Position numbers and translations under genes: made by a program. A stretch of DNA of 64,000 nt from Isoperla grammatica (Eukaryota; Arthropoda; Insecta; Plecoptera; Perlodidae), in NCBI GenBank assembly GCA_945910005.1, contig OX246740.1, positions 2,418,736 through 2,482,735 of the forward strand, read 5' to 3'. Each line of letters begins with the position of its first letter. Positions within the stretch are counted from its first letter, which is position 1. The notes under the pieces were generated by a model. It saw only the letters and a program-made list of their open reading frames with translations, made no database searches and was not told where the DNA came from. Below, in pieces: positions 45,359-59,602 of the stretch.

Positions 45359-48300
45359 GTGAGTATTGCTTTCAATCTCTCAGTGTGAAGATCCTGACTT
45401 AAGTTGAGTGCAAAGCAAATCAGCAATAAAATGTACATGTAGGCCCTTTTCAATTGAATCTCAAATGGGTGTTATTCACCATTTGTTACAGCCTTATTAA
45501 TTAGTAAGGATGCGGTATGGTTTAAAAATTACATTTGATAATCGAAAGATTTTTTAAAAATTACACGATTAATAGTCACAATTTAATCGTGGTGGTAATC
45601 GATCATAACGATTAGCCTGTTTATGAAAAATTATGCTTAGATCACAGTTTTTTTATGCAAACTGTTAAAATGAATACCTATTTTGTTCTCTAATTTGACT
45701 GGACATCAATATTAAGCGGCCAGGAGTTTAAGACTTTAAATCAACTGGTCCCTTTACAGTATGCACCTTTACTAGTCGGCTTGGCATCGAATATGAAATT
45801 ATGATGATTTTAAGGATTGACAGAAAAATCACCATTTTGTGGAGGACCTAAATCGTATGATTATCGCGATTTGACATATCAAATCGATTCAAATTGATTA
45901 ATGATAGCCGGTAGCATTCCTAATTTTTGCTATTATTATTATTATTAATAGTATTTGTATTTATTAATTTTCTTTTAAAATTTGGGTTCAATATAGGGTA
46001 TTAATATTATGTATAGTTTTCAAACCAAAATTGTACAGCAGTTCTATTCTAAGGGACACTCAATATTTTTCTCTTTTAATCTACTAATTTAGTGATTACA
46101 TTTGGAATATTAACAAATTGTATTTTGATGTTTTAGAAATAGTCAATTTGAGAAAACTACAAAAATAAAAACCTTCTACAGTTTAGGTAATTTTTTGAAC
46201 ACTATTTATAGTATATTTATATATATATACTTATTTATATTCTTTATTTATTTATTTATAGAACAGCATTCTCAATGCAATTTTGTTAGTTTAAAAGGAA
46301 AATGTGAAATCAGAGAGGTAGAAGTAAAACTGTATGCTAGTTAAGTTTACTTCTTTGAATTTCAGAAAAATCATTCAAACAATCAAAATGCCTTTTTCAA
46401 TACTGTTTATCCAAAATAATTGCAATGAATGTCAACTATGTCCACAGATAATTGTAACTACTATATACTTAAACTTTATGTGTTCATTAACTGGGCTAAC
46501 AACAGCTCGTATAAACAAAAACGTTTTTATTTTAGTGCACGTTATCATTACTACATAATGGGAATACGACATGATAAAGTATTACAGTACTTCAGTGTGG
46601 GTTGGGCGACACTAAACGGGCAAGAAGGGGAAGATCGATGTCGGGATACCGAGTCGAGATAATATGATGGAAGACTAAATAAATAAATAAATAAATAATT
46701 AGTAAATAAATAAATAAAAAATAAATTCACATTTAGAGTCTACCCACTCAGTAACTAAATCTTTACCCACCCTCGAACGTCACGAAGCAACATGGCTGTG
46801 AGAGTAGGGACAGATCCGTTTACAGTTACGAATACTCGTGCACAACACACACGTATCTCGATGTAGCTGTATGTGTCGATGTTATTCATTTTTAAGGTAT
46901 AATCTTACTGAAACCATATTTAGTACACACATTACACATATCATCGATGGTTGTTGCCATGATGGTTTCAAAATTAGACACAACTGTACACTTGTTATAT
47001 AAGAATTCATGCATGAAACATGGAAAATTCGGCAATTCGAGTTTTGTTTTTCAACCTCATTTGGCAAAAAACTGATCATTGGATTTATAGACGAGAGTTA
47101 TTTTAAAATATTCAGGCAACGTGTTACATTCTAGAAATAAATATAAAGGTTCCAGATCAAAAGTGCCCGTAACGAAAATTCACAGATGCATATGTATTTT
47201 AAAGGTCCAAACGACGGACCGAAGTGCTATTAGGCCTTAAATATACTAATACTAATACTGCATATTGGCGCATCTTTTGAATTTTTGTAAGGGGCACTTT
47301 CTGTCAAGGAAGTACTGTATATTTATTTCTTGTCTAACAGGTTGCCTACATATTTTAAAGCAACTTGTTGAAATGCAATGATTAGGTTTTCGCCAATTGA
47401 AGTTGAGAAAACAAATCGAGTTTTGTTGGAAATTCTATGTTTGTACTTTGTTGTGTGAATTCTTATAAGAAGATAACTGCTGTGCTATAATTTTGAAACC
47501 ATTTGACTCCAACCATTCATATGTGTACTAAATATTATTTCATATAGGCTATACGTTAAAAGTCAATAACATAACCGCTAGATTTAGTGTTGTGTGTTGT
47601 GTGTGCAAATCCACCCAGAGTCCATTGTAACCTCGCTGCAAGCGCTCCCCGCAAGCTCTGCCCAGTTCTAGTCGTCAGTTGTTACGTATAGAATGCGCTT
47701 TGTCAAAGGTTCCGTCTTCATATTGTAATTTGTAACATAGGCCTAAAAAAAAAAAAAAAAAATGTCCATTATCTACGCTGCTGAATTGAGCTCGGGTTAT
47801 CCAGAATGTCAGGTAATAGGTGCTCGGTAAATCGAGGTGTTTGTTCTTAAAAAAGGGACTTTTAAGCACTTGATGAGTATTGCTTTTTTTTTAGAAACTA
47901 ATGGAAAGTAAGAACATGTATCTTTCCCACAATATTTCAATTATCAACATTGAGGTTTTTTTCTGTCCCAGTCTCGCGATTACCCTCCGTTCCTGGTATC
48001 TGCAACACAATTCGAGCCCAGCAGTAACTATGAGACTTCCGAGCGTGGACAGGAGCTCTTAAGAGCGGCAGAGAACACGATCGCTCCTTTGCTAGAGAGG
48101 CTCAATGACTCGTCAATGTCAGCTTGCAGCTCACTGTGTGCTGACATCAACGATAGGTAGGTTACACAGGGTGCAAGTCTTACGAGCGTGACTGAGAGTG
48201 GCTGACGACACCATCGCTCCACTGCTAGAGAGGCTCAATGACTCGTCTATGTCAGCGAGCAGCTCACTGTGTGCTGACATCAACGATAGGTAGGTTACAC

Positions 48301-51300
48301 AGGGTGTGAGTCTTACGAGCGTGACTGAGGGTGGCTGACGACACCATCGCTCCCCTGAAAGAGAGACTGAATGACTCATGCAGCAAGTCATGGTCCTCTA
48401 AATCCTCCAGCGGGGGTTCGTCGAGCAATTTAGTGGACCTTGTAAGCAAGCGAGCCGTGAATACCGTAGAAACATAACCCGCTCTGTTGAGGTGAAATGT
48501 TAAGTTATTGTTTAAAAGTTAGGGATTCTCTTTCAATCATATAGCAACATTAAAACTTTTTGCAACAATGCTACTCTAAATTAGGAGGTACGTACAGTAT
48601 TTTCAAAATGTTTTATATGTAAACGTGAATATTACATATGTGTGGTGTATTGTGGTGGTTTGTTTTAGATAAGTTGACTATTTTTTTTATTCCTTTTTTA
48701 CCAATTGATCTAGTGAAGATGAGTTCATTAAGTAAATTATAACAATGATACCAATCAATAATACCATTACAAAGAATATGTGAGATGCATAGCTATGTGC
48801 ATTCAGTAAAGTGGAGTGAACAGAAAATTGATTTCCCTGTTTGTGCATGCTTATATTTTAGCTGGGGAATTTCTTATCAGCAGTCAGGTATCTTCCAGTA
48901 AATGGACTTATTTAAATTTCTGTTCACATCACATAGCATAATAGAAAATTTGGAGTTTGATTGGTGATCTGACCAGGAATACTTTTGAATGTTTCCTAAG
49001 TAACTTCATCTCAGCCGCCCTGAGATTAGAATCAAATTTCATGTTACTTCTATTTGAGCTCCAAATACATTTTGTGCCCTCATATGCATTAGAGAAGGAA
49101 TTTTATATAAGTTCAGTAAGCATACATAGCATTTCTGACTGTTTGTTCAGTTATCTCTAAAATATGTTTGTGTGGCTATAGCACTACATTTTGAACACTG
49201 CTATAAATTTGATTACCTGTTTAGCTGTGAAGTTATATCGTTGAGTGAGTAATATAAATATTACTCAACGTTTATATTATTTGTACCGGTACTGTAGATG
49301 GTGAGGCTTTGCAACTCTTTTCTTTACAATGGTAAAAGTCGTGTAGCTACATTTGACACATAATATATGGTGGTATCTATGGTTATAGCAGTACAGTAGT
49401 TTCACTGTCACACTCACACTACACTCATTTTTATGTTTTGATTGTTGGTTAGTTGCACCACAGTTGCAGGATTTATTGTTGTTAGGTGGTGGCAATGTAT
49501 ACCCTGGAATCGAATCCACTCAAGTGCTTTAGCTGTCGGCACATTCTACCAATGTTTGTAAATCTGGAACCATTAATTATTTATAATGAGTATTCATGTG
49601 AGGTCACACCTGCCATATTAGAGACTAAAATGTGTGTTTACATTTGAGCTCTCAACATGAATGCTGATTGTTTACCACAAATTATGAGAGTTTTAACACA
49701 TATATCACCAACACAATTCACAAAAATGATTGTTTGACATTGCAAACTACAGAGAGCAGACAAGAAAGACCGGCAGAGAGTTTCTTTATCTTACTTTCAG
49801 CAAATCCAACAGATTATGAATTACACCCTATTTGCAGCGATAATGTTTTCCCCAACTGCATAAGGCCCTTATACAGGTTCGGCCCGAACCTGGGACCTAT
49901 GGCTCACGTACTGATTATATCTTATTAGATTTCACATTGCTTTTTTAATTGTTAACATTACTGAGAATACTGGTGACCCTCTCATTACGGTGCTCGCGTG
50001 CGGTCATTTTGATCGCGCTCATTAACCTTGCCAAAAATGATATTTTTACTTTCCTCAATGAACATATCACTATTTATTATTTTATTTATGCTATACACGG
50101 GGATAGTTTTGCATATTAGCGGGTTTATTAATGCTACAACAGTACATTATGTGTACAAATACGGAATCTCTATTTTTAAACTAGCATAATACAATATGCA
50201 AATTTTATTGACAAAAAGATACATTGAATATATTTTATTGTATATTTTTTTATGTATTGTAGGTAACAATTAAAATAAGATGATAATATTATTATGTTCA
50301 TTTTCTGTTATAATACAACATTAGACATTACGTATAATAGAGTTCCTTGAAACTTGAATACTTGGCGGCTGTCAAAAAGACCGACCTAATGAATGACTAA
50401 AGTTTTTCTTGGCGAACTTCGATAGAACAATGAACTATTCACTGCACTTGTTCTTCACGAGGTATTTTTGAAAGGTATGTGGACGGCAGGTAATCTGAGA
50501 TGCATACAGTAATGGTGGCAACTGTTTAAAACAAAAGTTGGTCAAAATGACCGCACGCAAAGGCTCTCGGGTTAATAGATCTCTTCGTTAGTGTATTCTA
50601 GTTTATTTTTAAAGCTACGTAAAAGAATATTTTGTACATAAGAGCATTTTAGTACCGTATGTACACTACTTAATTTATTCCACATTTTGTAGCTTGTATT
50701 TTTCTCTTCTCATATTAAAAACAACCTGTTGCAGTTTGCACCACTAGTGGTTTAATGTTAGCTACAAAATGTTATTGAAACAAAGTTAACGTAATTAATT
50801 AGGCACATAAACCTGTGTTTATTTTAGCCGTTTATAGCATTTGGAAAAATATGTGTTTACAACAGCTTACAATACGAATACGATGCATATTTAAAGTATG
50901 TCTTCTAGCCAATTAATAAAAACAATTCATGTTTTTTAGTGATGCAGCAAGAATGAGAGATTTGGTGAACAATGCCATCAAGGATTTGGATAGCATACCT
51001 CAGGTACTGTTAACATTACATACAACCAAACACAGTTACAGTAGCTTATCAGAAAGATTTTTAATTCGTGTGATTTTGTTTTTTAGGATTTGATGAGTGA
51101 TTCAAGCAGACCCGAGGTAAAGCGCAAGTTGGGCAAGACACCTTTTGCTTCAAGTAGTTACAGCGTTGATCCTGAGGAGAGTGATGAGGGTAACGGAGGC
51201 TACCAACAGCCGGCCTCAAGCAGCGCGTACGAGAACATGCACCAAGCTCGCAAACAAGTGCTGGAAGCATCGGAGGATGCTCAGAATGTTGCCGTGTCGC

Positions 51301-54300
51301 TGAGGTCACTTGAGCTAAAGTCTTCTAGGAAACACCTGCTCCCCTGTGATGCTGGGCTCGTGTCGGGGGTGAGATGTGACCGTGAGTGTGCTGAACGTCA
51401 AGACCCTCATCCGACACGTAACTCTCCGGTTTCCTCTCTAACCGACGTGTCTAATGATTCGGCCGTCATACTGCTAACCCACAGGAGAGATTATAAACAG
51501 AATACAACTACAAGGACTTCCAGGAATATGAGTCGGAAAATGGAAAACAAGAGCCCAAAACACTTCGGGACGGATCGAGTTCTAGATTCGAGTACACAGA
51601 AAAATATGAATAAATCTAATGTCGTTCAAATGCAAGTATCTGGAAGGAATTCCAATACTGGCATTTTCGTGGTAAAGACATCGAAAAGTCCACCTATCTC
51701 CGAAGAAGAAAACAGGAGAAGAAAGCTTGTGATTCAAGATACTCCGCTACTGGTTATACCGAGGGAGTGTTCCATTCAACGAGGATACCACATCGACTAT
51801 CCACCGGGGAGCCACCAGTGTCGGAGAAACAACGTTATGGTCAGCGAGATGGTTTACGACAGGCAGGTGCGGGATCGAGAGCAACGATGCTCCCAACACT
51901 GTGACTGCAATTCTAGAAAAGATGCAGTTAAGGTATCCGGCTCGGCACCGTTCTTGTTTGACTTTAACCGTGCACGGTGTGAGACAAAAAGTCGGCATCA
52001 GAAAAATAACGTTGGGTTCTATTCGTTCCTGGAACAGAAGGATAAACCCGCGCAACCCTTACGTGGAAGTTGTTCCTTGGCGGAAACGTGCCAAAATAAT
52101 GGCCAAAATAGTTACCACAGAACACCACAAGATGGGTTGGAAGATCAAGTTTACTCCGGTGATGGTAGTGGATACAAAGATACTTTTGAAAGGCATGAAT
52201 ACCGCAAGACTGAGATACAAGTACATGGTAAATCTCCCAACGATTATTATTATTTAGATTCGGATTCTGGAAGAGATCAGCCAAACTTTGAGACCATTCT
52301 TTCTAATGTCAAGTTACCTAATACTCCCATACAGGTAAATATGGTAACTGTGGAGGGAGATACGAGTGAAAGCCGTGCAGACTCGGATCAAGACTTCTTG
52401 ACACCAGCACGTGAACCGAAGAGAGGTGGCTCTGATGAGGTTTCCTATGTATGTACAGCATCTTGTGCGGGTAGCTCCAAAGGTCTTAATGTGGACAATA
52501 CCATGCAGAATAATGTTGAGTTTCTTTATTCAAAGATAGAAACGTTAGAAGAAAGAAGTAACGAGCAGACTACTAGAGTTACTGAAATTTTGAACTATCT
52601 GTCGACGAATATGGATCAAGAAAGTCCACCAGCTCATCAACTTGTTGAGAGAGAGGAGGGATTAGCAGGTGATAACGCTAGTTATAACGAGAGTGACGAC
52701 ATTCAACGAGATGTACCTGATGTGGGAACAACAGATTTTCCAGATGCAGGATGGACAAATACAGCCGTTCCTGAAGATAGTAGAAAAAATGCCATGAAAT
52801 GTTGGCAAGTGCAGGGAGACTCTAAGAAACAGTCAGGGAAAACTCGTTCGTCTGGAAGACACCAAACAACTAAAGTTTCCTCCCCAGGTAGACAAGCACA
52901 GAGGAAAATTTCTCCAAGCAGACCAGAAGAAAGGAAAGTTTCTCCAGGTAGACAAGTAAACAGGAAGGTTTCTCCAAACAGACCAGATCTCAGGAAAGTT
53001 TCTCCTGGTAGACAAGTTAACAGGAAGGTTTCTCCAAACAGACCAGATCTCAGGAAAGTTTCTCCTGGTAGACAAGTAAACAGGAAGGTTTCTCCAAACA
53101 GATCAGATCTCAGGAAAGTTTCTCCTGGTAGACAAGTAAACAGGATGGTTTCTCCAAACAGACCAGATTTCAGGAAAGTTTCTCCTGGTAGACAAGTGAA
53201 CAGGAAGGTTTCTCCAAACAGACCAGATCTCAGGAAAGTTTCTCCTGGTAGACAAGTAAACAGAAAGGTTTCTCCAAACAGACCAGATCTCAGCAAAGTT
53301 TCTCCTGGTAGACAAGCACAGAGGAAGATTTCTCCATGCAGAGAAGAATGCAGGAATAGTTCTACATGCAGGGATAGGTCTACGTGCAGAACTGGACAAA
53401 GAAAAACATCTCAAGCTAGAAAACATCCCACGCAAATAACAAAAAGTAAACCAGGAAACGTAAAATCTGTAAATCGTTTAGCTCGAAAGAAGGTGTCTTC
53501 TTTGCGCGTTATTGCAAAGTCAAAGTCAAAGAAACTCACAAACAAAATAAAGTGCATTATAACGTCACGCGATGTCGTTCCCGTGTTGAAGGCGAATAGT
53601 TCTGGTCGGGTTGGCACTGCAGCGTTGCCAAAAGTAGTGGTTGGCGAGTGTCTTCGTCAAGAGTGCAAAGGACAAACGAAGGATACGGCTAGAGGTTCGT
53701 CCACATCACAAGACCCGTCGTGTGATTGTCCTGAACCTACTTTGTCATCTACCTGTGACGCCAGTGGTAAACCAATACCGAGATATCAACAACGAGTTTT
53801 ATGCAGACCGGTATGTCATCCACCGGTTAGAACTACACCGCAGGGTAACACAGCTCTTTCTTGTAAACCAAACTGTAATTTAACTGGTGAACGTGTATCA
53901 AAAGGTCATAAGACAAGTGTTGAATCAAACCGCAAGCACGGTGGTAAAATATCGAAGCGACCTGCAAAAAGTCATAATGTGGGTAAAGTACGAAGTCAAA
54001 AGACAGATCAGAACGAGGACTGTGAGTGCGATACGATACCGGAGGAATTAACAGAGAATGAGCCCCCTGTTTCGTATACGGATGGTGACCGTAGTGCAGA
54101 ACCCGATGCGTATCCAAAGATTTACGTTACGAGTCCGGATCCGAGTCCTGCCATATCCATGGAGTCTGGTCAGGAGGGGAACCATACCAGACATCAAGAT
54201 ATCGGTATCCAGTGTGATTGCCATCCGCTGTCATACGATTCTCCAAAGCCGCAACCGAGAAAACTAGACAAAAGTGTACAGTGCGAATGTCATCCGCTTT

Positions 54301-57300
54301 CAAACGATTCTCCCAAGGTGATACCGAGAAAAATAGACATGAGTGTACAGTGCGAATGTCATCCACTTCCAAATGATTCTCCCAAGGCGCAACCGAGAAA
54401 AATAGACACTAGCGTACAGTGTAAGATGTGGGAATATCTGCCCAACGAAACACCCTCCAGGCCTAGCCCAGTGAAAAGGGACACGGGTATTCAATGTGAC
54501 TGCCTTCCGTACTCCACAGACTCTTTGGAGCGAACAATGCCGTGTAATCTTACGGAGAGTAGGAGCCCAATACTGAAGAATATCCCCATCCCTGTACCGG
54601 CGCCTCGCAGCACGTTAGATAGAAACATCGAGTGTCCTTGCGATCCTGATGTTTCCTCCACATGTGTTGAAAGCTTACGACGGAGTTCATCCGATAGACG
54701 TTCACAGATATCAATGTGTGCGTCCCAGCTGGCTTCCATTGTGTCCGAGCTGACGTACAAGAATCAACTGCTCAACAAGAAAATTGACAGAATGAAGGAA
54801 AGTGAAGAAAGACAAAGAGAGGCTGAAATGAAAGCAGCTCTTGATTCAGTCAGTTGCACAGGTATAGAAGAGGAAAATCCATGTGCAGACAAATGTGGGA
54901 ATGTAGAAAAACCTCGTGCCACATCAAAACCGGCCACCATTCTGCCTCCTACGAGCAAGGAAGATAAAGAACGACAAAGAGGGAAAGAATTAAAAATCAA
55001 CAGCTCTAAGAAATTATCTACAACGAAGAAGGGTATCGGTAGTGATGGTACTAAAGCAAGTTTACTGAGAAATAAGCATGCAGGACAATCCACCGCAGCG
55101 AATACAGGTAAGAATGAACGGAGAACATTAGAAACAAAACCAAGGAATTGGATGTCATACGGGAAACCAACGAAAAGAAAAGCCAACAATGAACTTGTTG
55201 AAAGCAGTGTTAACAGTTTTGTAGAATCAAATGGTTCAATTGGGAAAATATTAAGTGGTAGTTGCGGATCAACAGGAAGTAAAAACATTGAAACTGGTAA
55301 CTTGTATGGTTGTTCAGGAAATGCATCTCTTGGAAAGCCATACACCAACAAAGAGGAAGAAGAGTCTGAGTACTCAGTGTCTGGGGATTGCTCGGTGGAA
55401 CAGCTTTGTACTGGGTATGACGACGATCCTGCGTCCCACCACAGAGACGACTGTGCATGTCTTGACCTGTCTAGCGAGGACTGCATGGCCGCCGTGCAAG
55501 ATGGCGCTTCCGGAGACACATTGAGCACCGTGAGTACTTATACTATTCTATTGTTAATAGGGTAAGTCTAGAAATGTCTCGAAAAGTTCTAGCAGAGATT
55601 GTCTCCCGACGCTTGCTCAACCCACTCCTAGACTGTCTCCAAAGTTGGGGTAGCGAGCGACCTTATAATTTCCTCAGCATTTTCAAAAGTTTTACATAGC
55701 ATTAAGGGGAGAAAAAACATGCATAAGCACCACAAAACAATTACCTGTGTATTAACCAAGTATGTTGTTGTAGTGGTCCGAGGGTGAAGTTCGGAGCCTC
55801 GGAGAAATACGCTGCAGTCAAGATGAATTATGCGACTGTCCGCAGGTACGTACACGCCAAGTCACAATCTGTAACGAAGTTGAGTCATACCGGGAACAGG
55901 TTCGTTCCCTCAAGAATAATACACAAGCGGCGACCTACCAACATATGAAAATGTACTGTTGTAAACTTGTAATAGCTAGTAGCTACTATAGGTCAAGGTC
56001 CACTAGATCGCTAGTAGTCCCGCCAGGGGATTTAGTGGACCTTGCTATAGGTTAATCTTCCGTCAAAAGCTCATTGCTTAGCTAAAAATAAACATGTACA
56101 TACATTATAAAATGTATCAGATGTTACATAGAGCTCAATTATTTGAGCTATATGGCACTAATGAGAGACTATGCATTCTGGCGGCAACAAAATTAACCAC
56201 AGCACTGCTGTTGTTTTGCTGTTGAATATCTGAATTGTTGACCGTGTAATAGTCGATAAAAAAGTTCTCCCTCTGTTTAGCTTAGCATATCAGCGCCATC
56301 TCTTGACAGTTTTATTGGCATATTGTTTGTAACTAGCAACAGCTTGGATAACTGACAATCGGACTTTTAATGTAAGCTCACGTTAACATACCTACCACAG
56401 CTGTTTATACTACTGCCATTAACGGAACTAGGGTTGAACAACGGTAATCTAATTGCATTTACACAGAACTGTAATTGCCGTCGTACGTTATTAGTTTCCA
56501 ACTTAACACATGTAGCACTGTGGTACAACTAAACCTATATCAAAATGAGGACTACTGTTGTAAGTTTTTGGATGGTGTCATTATGGATCTGCGAGTATAA
56601 TGTCCGGTTTGTGAGCTCCAAAGTCTAGTAAAATGTTTTGGTTGTCAACTGACTTGATTTATCAGCTTCTGATTTGTTGACCTAATAATATCTTGAATAG
56701 CGGATGGTTTATGGTTTATTAAATACACTAGACTAAGTTATTGATATGTCATTGTCATCATTTGAAATTATTAAAAGGTAATAAGTAATTATAGTTCTAT
56801 ATCAATGTTTGCAAGGTCAATGAAGACTGCAAAGATGTACTGGTACATGATGTAATGTTCATGCTCCACACATAGATAATCAAACAACCGCCGCAAAAAA
56901 TTGCAAACCATGACAATAACACGACGTATTAACAACCTATCATGATACTGGCTGTAAAATAATATCGCGATAAACATCGCGATATGATGTCACACCGCAT
57001 ATCGTATCGTATTGATATACGATTATCGTTGATTCGATTCGTCGATTATCGTCCGCATCACTAGTTAATATGGGTGTTAAGTCAGTATGGAATGGCGCGC
57101 TTGTGCCTGGTCACTCGCAAATAAACTGCCGACCATAAGCGACCATAAGGCGTATCGTGCCGGGGGTCACTCAATTCACCGCATATACAGATTCCTTTAT
57201 TAATTTACATATTTTTTTAAATTCTCACAAGGGGAATACAAAGTGTTGTGTTTGAAATTAATTAGATATCTCGTGTTTGTAGGATGGAGTCCGTAGCGTT

Positions 57301-58988
57301 GGTGAGGTCACTGATTATGTCAGGGGGAAAAACTTCTCAGATGTAAGCATTATTATTCTTCCTCTTATAAATTATTTTTAGGTACGATAAAGGAAACGTG
57401 TGTTTTATATTTGCTGCACTCATTTCAGCCTGGAGGCCGGAGTTCCGGAGAGATTCAGTCTAACGGGACTCCCTCGGACGATGCGTGTGTGGTGAGTGAC
57501 ACCACCGAGCTTTAGCGTAAGACATATAAGCGGCTTACGATACTGCTATGCTGGGACGACTCTGGCGTATTTGCATACTAGTTAGAGCATTATTCGTTGT
57601 TGCGAAATACGTATATTAGGGCATAAGTATACTGGAGTTCCTTATTCAATTTTTATTTAATTGAAACTAGTGATGAAGTCCCTATAAAGTTTGGGTTTAA
57701 TGTTTAGTGTTAATTAAAGTTATTTTATTTCAATACGTTATTCAAATTGGGGTTTTAGGGTCTCTTGAATTTGAGCGAAGGTGCAACTACAGTATAACCC
57801 GTATAACCCAAGTTAAAAGCATTGTAATCTAACTTTTGTGTGGCATGAGAAATCGATTGCTACTCGACTCCCAAGCTTCCAGAGCTAATTCGAAAATGTA
57901 CTAGGCCTACTTGATTAGGACAAATGTATCAGTAAAAATGTTCTATACAACCTTGCTGGTCTTTTAATATCACATATGCCTACTGGCACTGAATTGTTTT
58001 AATAACACTACAACAGTGTTTGTCGTACAACTTGTACGTCTATATTCAACACTGACATTATCTGTTGCAGTGTGAGGCGCTCAGTGCTGGAGAGATTCCT
58101 TTGTTGACAAATGTCTCTGATTTGGACAGTTCAAAAGAGGTAATTACAATAGCAATGTAAAGTAATATTTTTATGTACAAGGTATTACTAAGAACAGGTC
58201 GTTTAGGGACAACTACGTATAGAGCTAAGACTTTTTTTAAACAAAAAATAAACACGGAGTCCAATTTTCTTTGTTGATAAGCAGAAAGTCAAAATATTGA
58301 TTGTAGATTTATAGTTTATCCAATTTCTCAAGTCGGCTCAAACTCAAAGCACCTTCTTGTTCCTACTGTGCAGCCACTGACTTTCTTTACTTGTCACCAT
58401 CATCAGCCACTATACCCTCTTTGAAAGTCTAGTTTCAATTACAAAAAAAAGAAAAACAACTTTACTCACTTTGTTCACATATTCTGTATTTTACTGACTG
58501 TACAAAGGAGAAAATAAAGTTCAATTCTAATTCTAGTTATAAAAACACTTATTGTGCGGGGGGCGTATTTGCGTTTAAACGAAGTTCTAAAAATATCAGT
58601 ACCCGGTACATATCATTTCTGTAAATGTCCGATTTCAGTTAACCTTCCATATCAACCTGTTGGCTTCACATACCTACTTGCTTCTGTTCACTCCCATGAT
58701 TGATTCATGCCTGTTGTCGGTTATTGTATTTACTTGTATTTAAATACATGACATGATTACATCTAGGGCTGTACCATCCCTTAGATGAAAATTTCTTCCA
58801 TCACTAAGTGATAAATGCAGTTTATGATTTAAAAGTTACCTAAATTAGTTAGATGTGCTTTATAAGTCCCTAATACCCGATACACAGACACTAGGGATGG
58901 ACAGAAGAGAATTATGGACGTTTCTGTGTAACCATTCCCATTTTTAAATTTTATGTTTTTAAATGTTGGTTAATTATAAATATATAAT

Positions 58989-59048
<60 letters not shown>

Positions 59049-59551
59049 CTCTGGCTCCTGTTTCCAACTTAAGTTAGGTCAGGGGGTGGCTATAGCCACC
59101 AGGATTCTAGGGCACTTCAAGAGCTCCTAACACCTGCTTGCCAGGCCTGTCATGTCCTCTTCAAATTCACTCTCTTTTCTTCCCACCAGCTCACGCCATC
59201 CACTTCTGTCTTCCCACAGTCTTTTTGCTTGCACTTCTTGCCAACTTCCACCTCTATCTTCTACATCATTTCTTATTTGATCTTGCTACCTCTCTCTCGG
59301 TCTACCAACTCTTCTTTTAACTTGGTCTCCACTTTCAAATTCTGTCTTTGGGATTCTGTTCTCTCCCATTCTTCTGACATGTCCATACCACCTCAACCTT
59401 TCTCGTCCTATTTATAAATAATTAACTAATTAATAGTTTACCTATTTATTGATTTTATATAATGTAGGCCTAGGTAGGAAAAAGTTTTGTGTGTGTGTGT
59501 TTGTGCTTGCGTGTGTGCTTGGGTGTGTGTATGTTTGTGCGTGCGTGCGTA

Positions 59552-59602
<51 letters not shown>

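Noticed and set aside
52703..53435. Minus-strand frames rich in FTCLPGETF / WRNLP repeats
   Set aside because: Complement of the SPGR/SPNR coding repeats. No independent evidence.
54764..55528. 254-residue minus-strand frame
   Set aside because: Antisense of the large exon's 3' part, hydrophobic because it complements Lys/Glu-rich codons.
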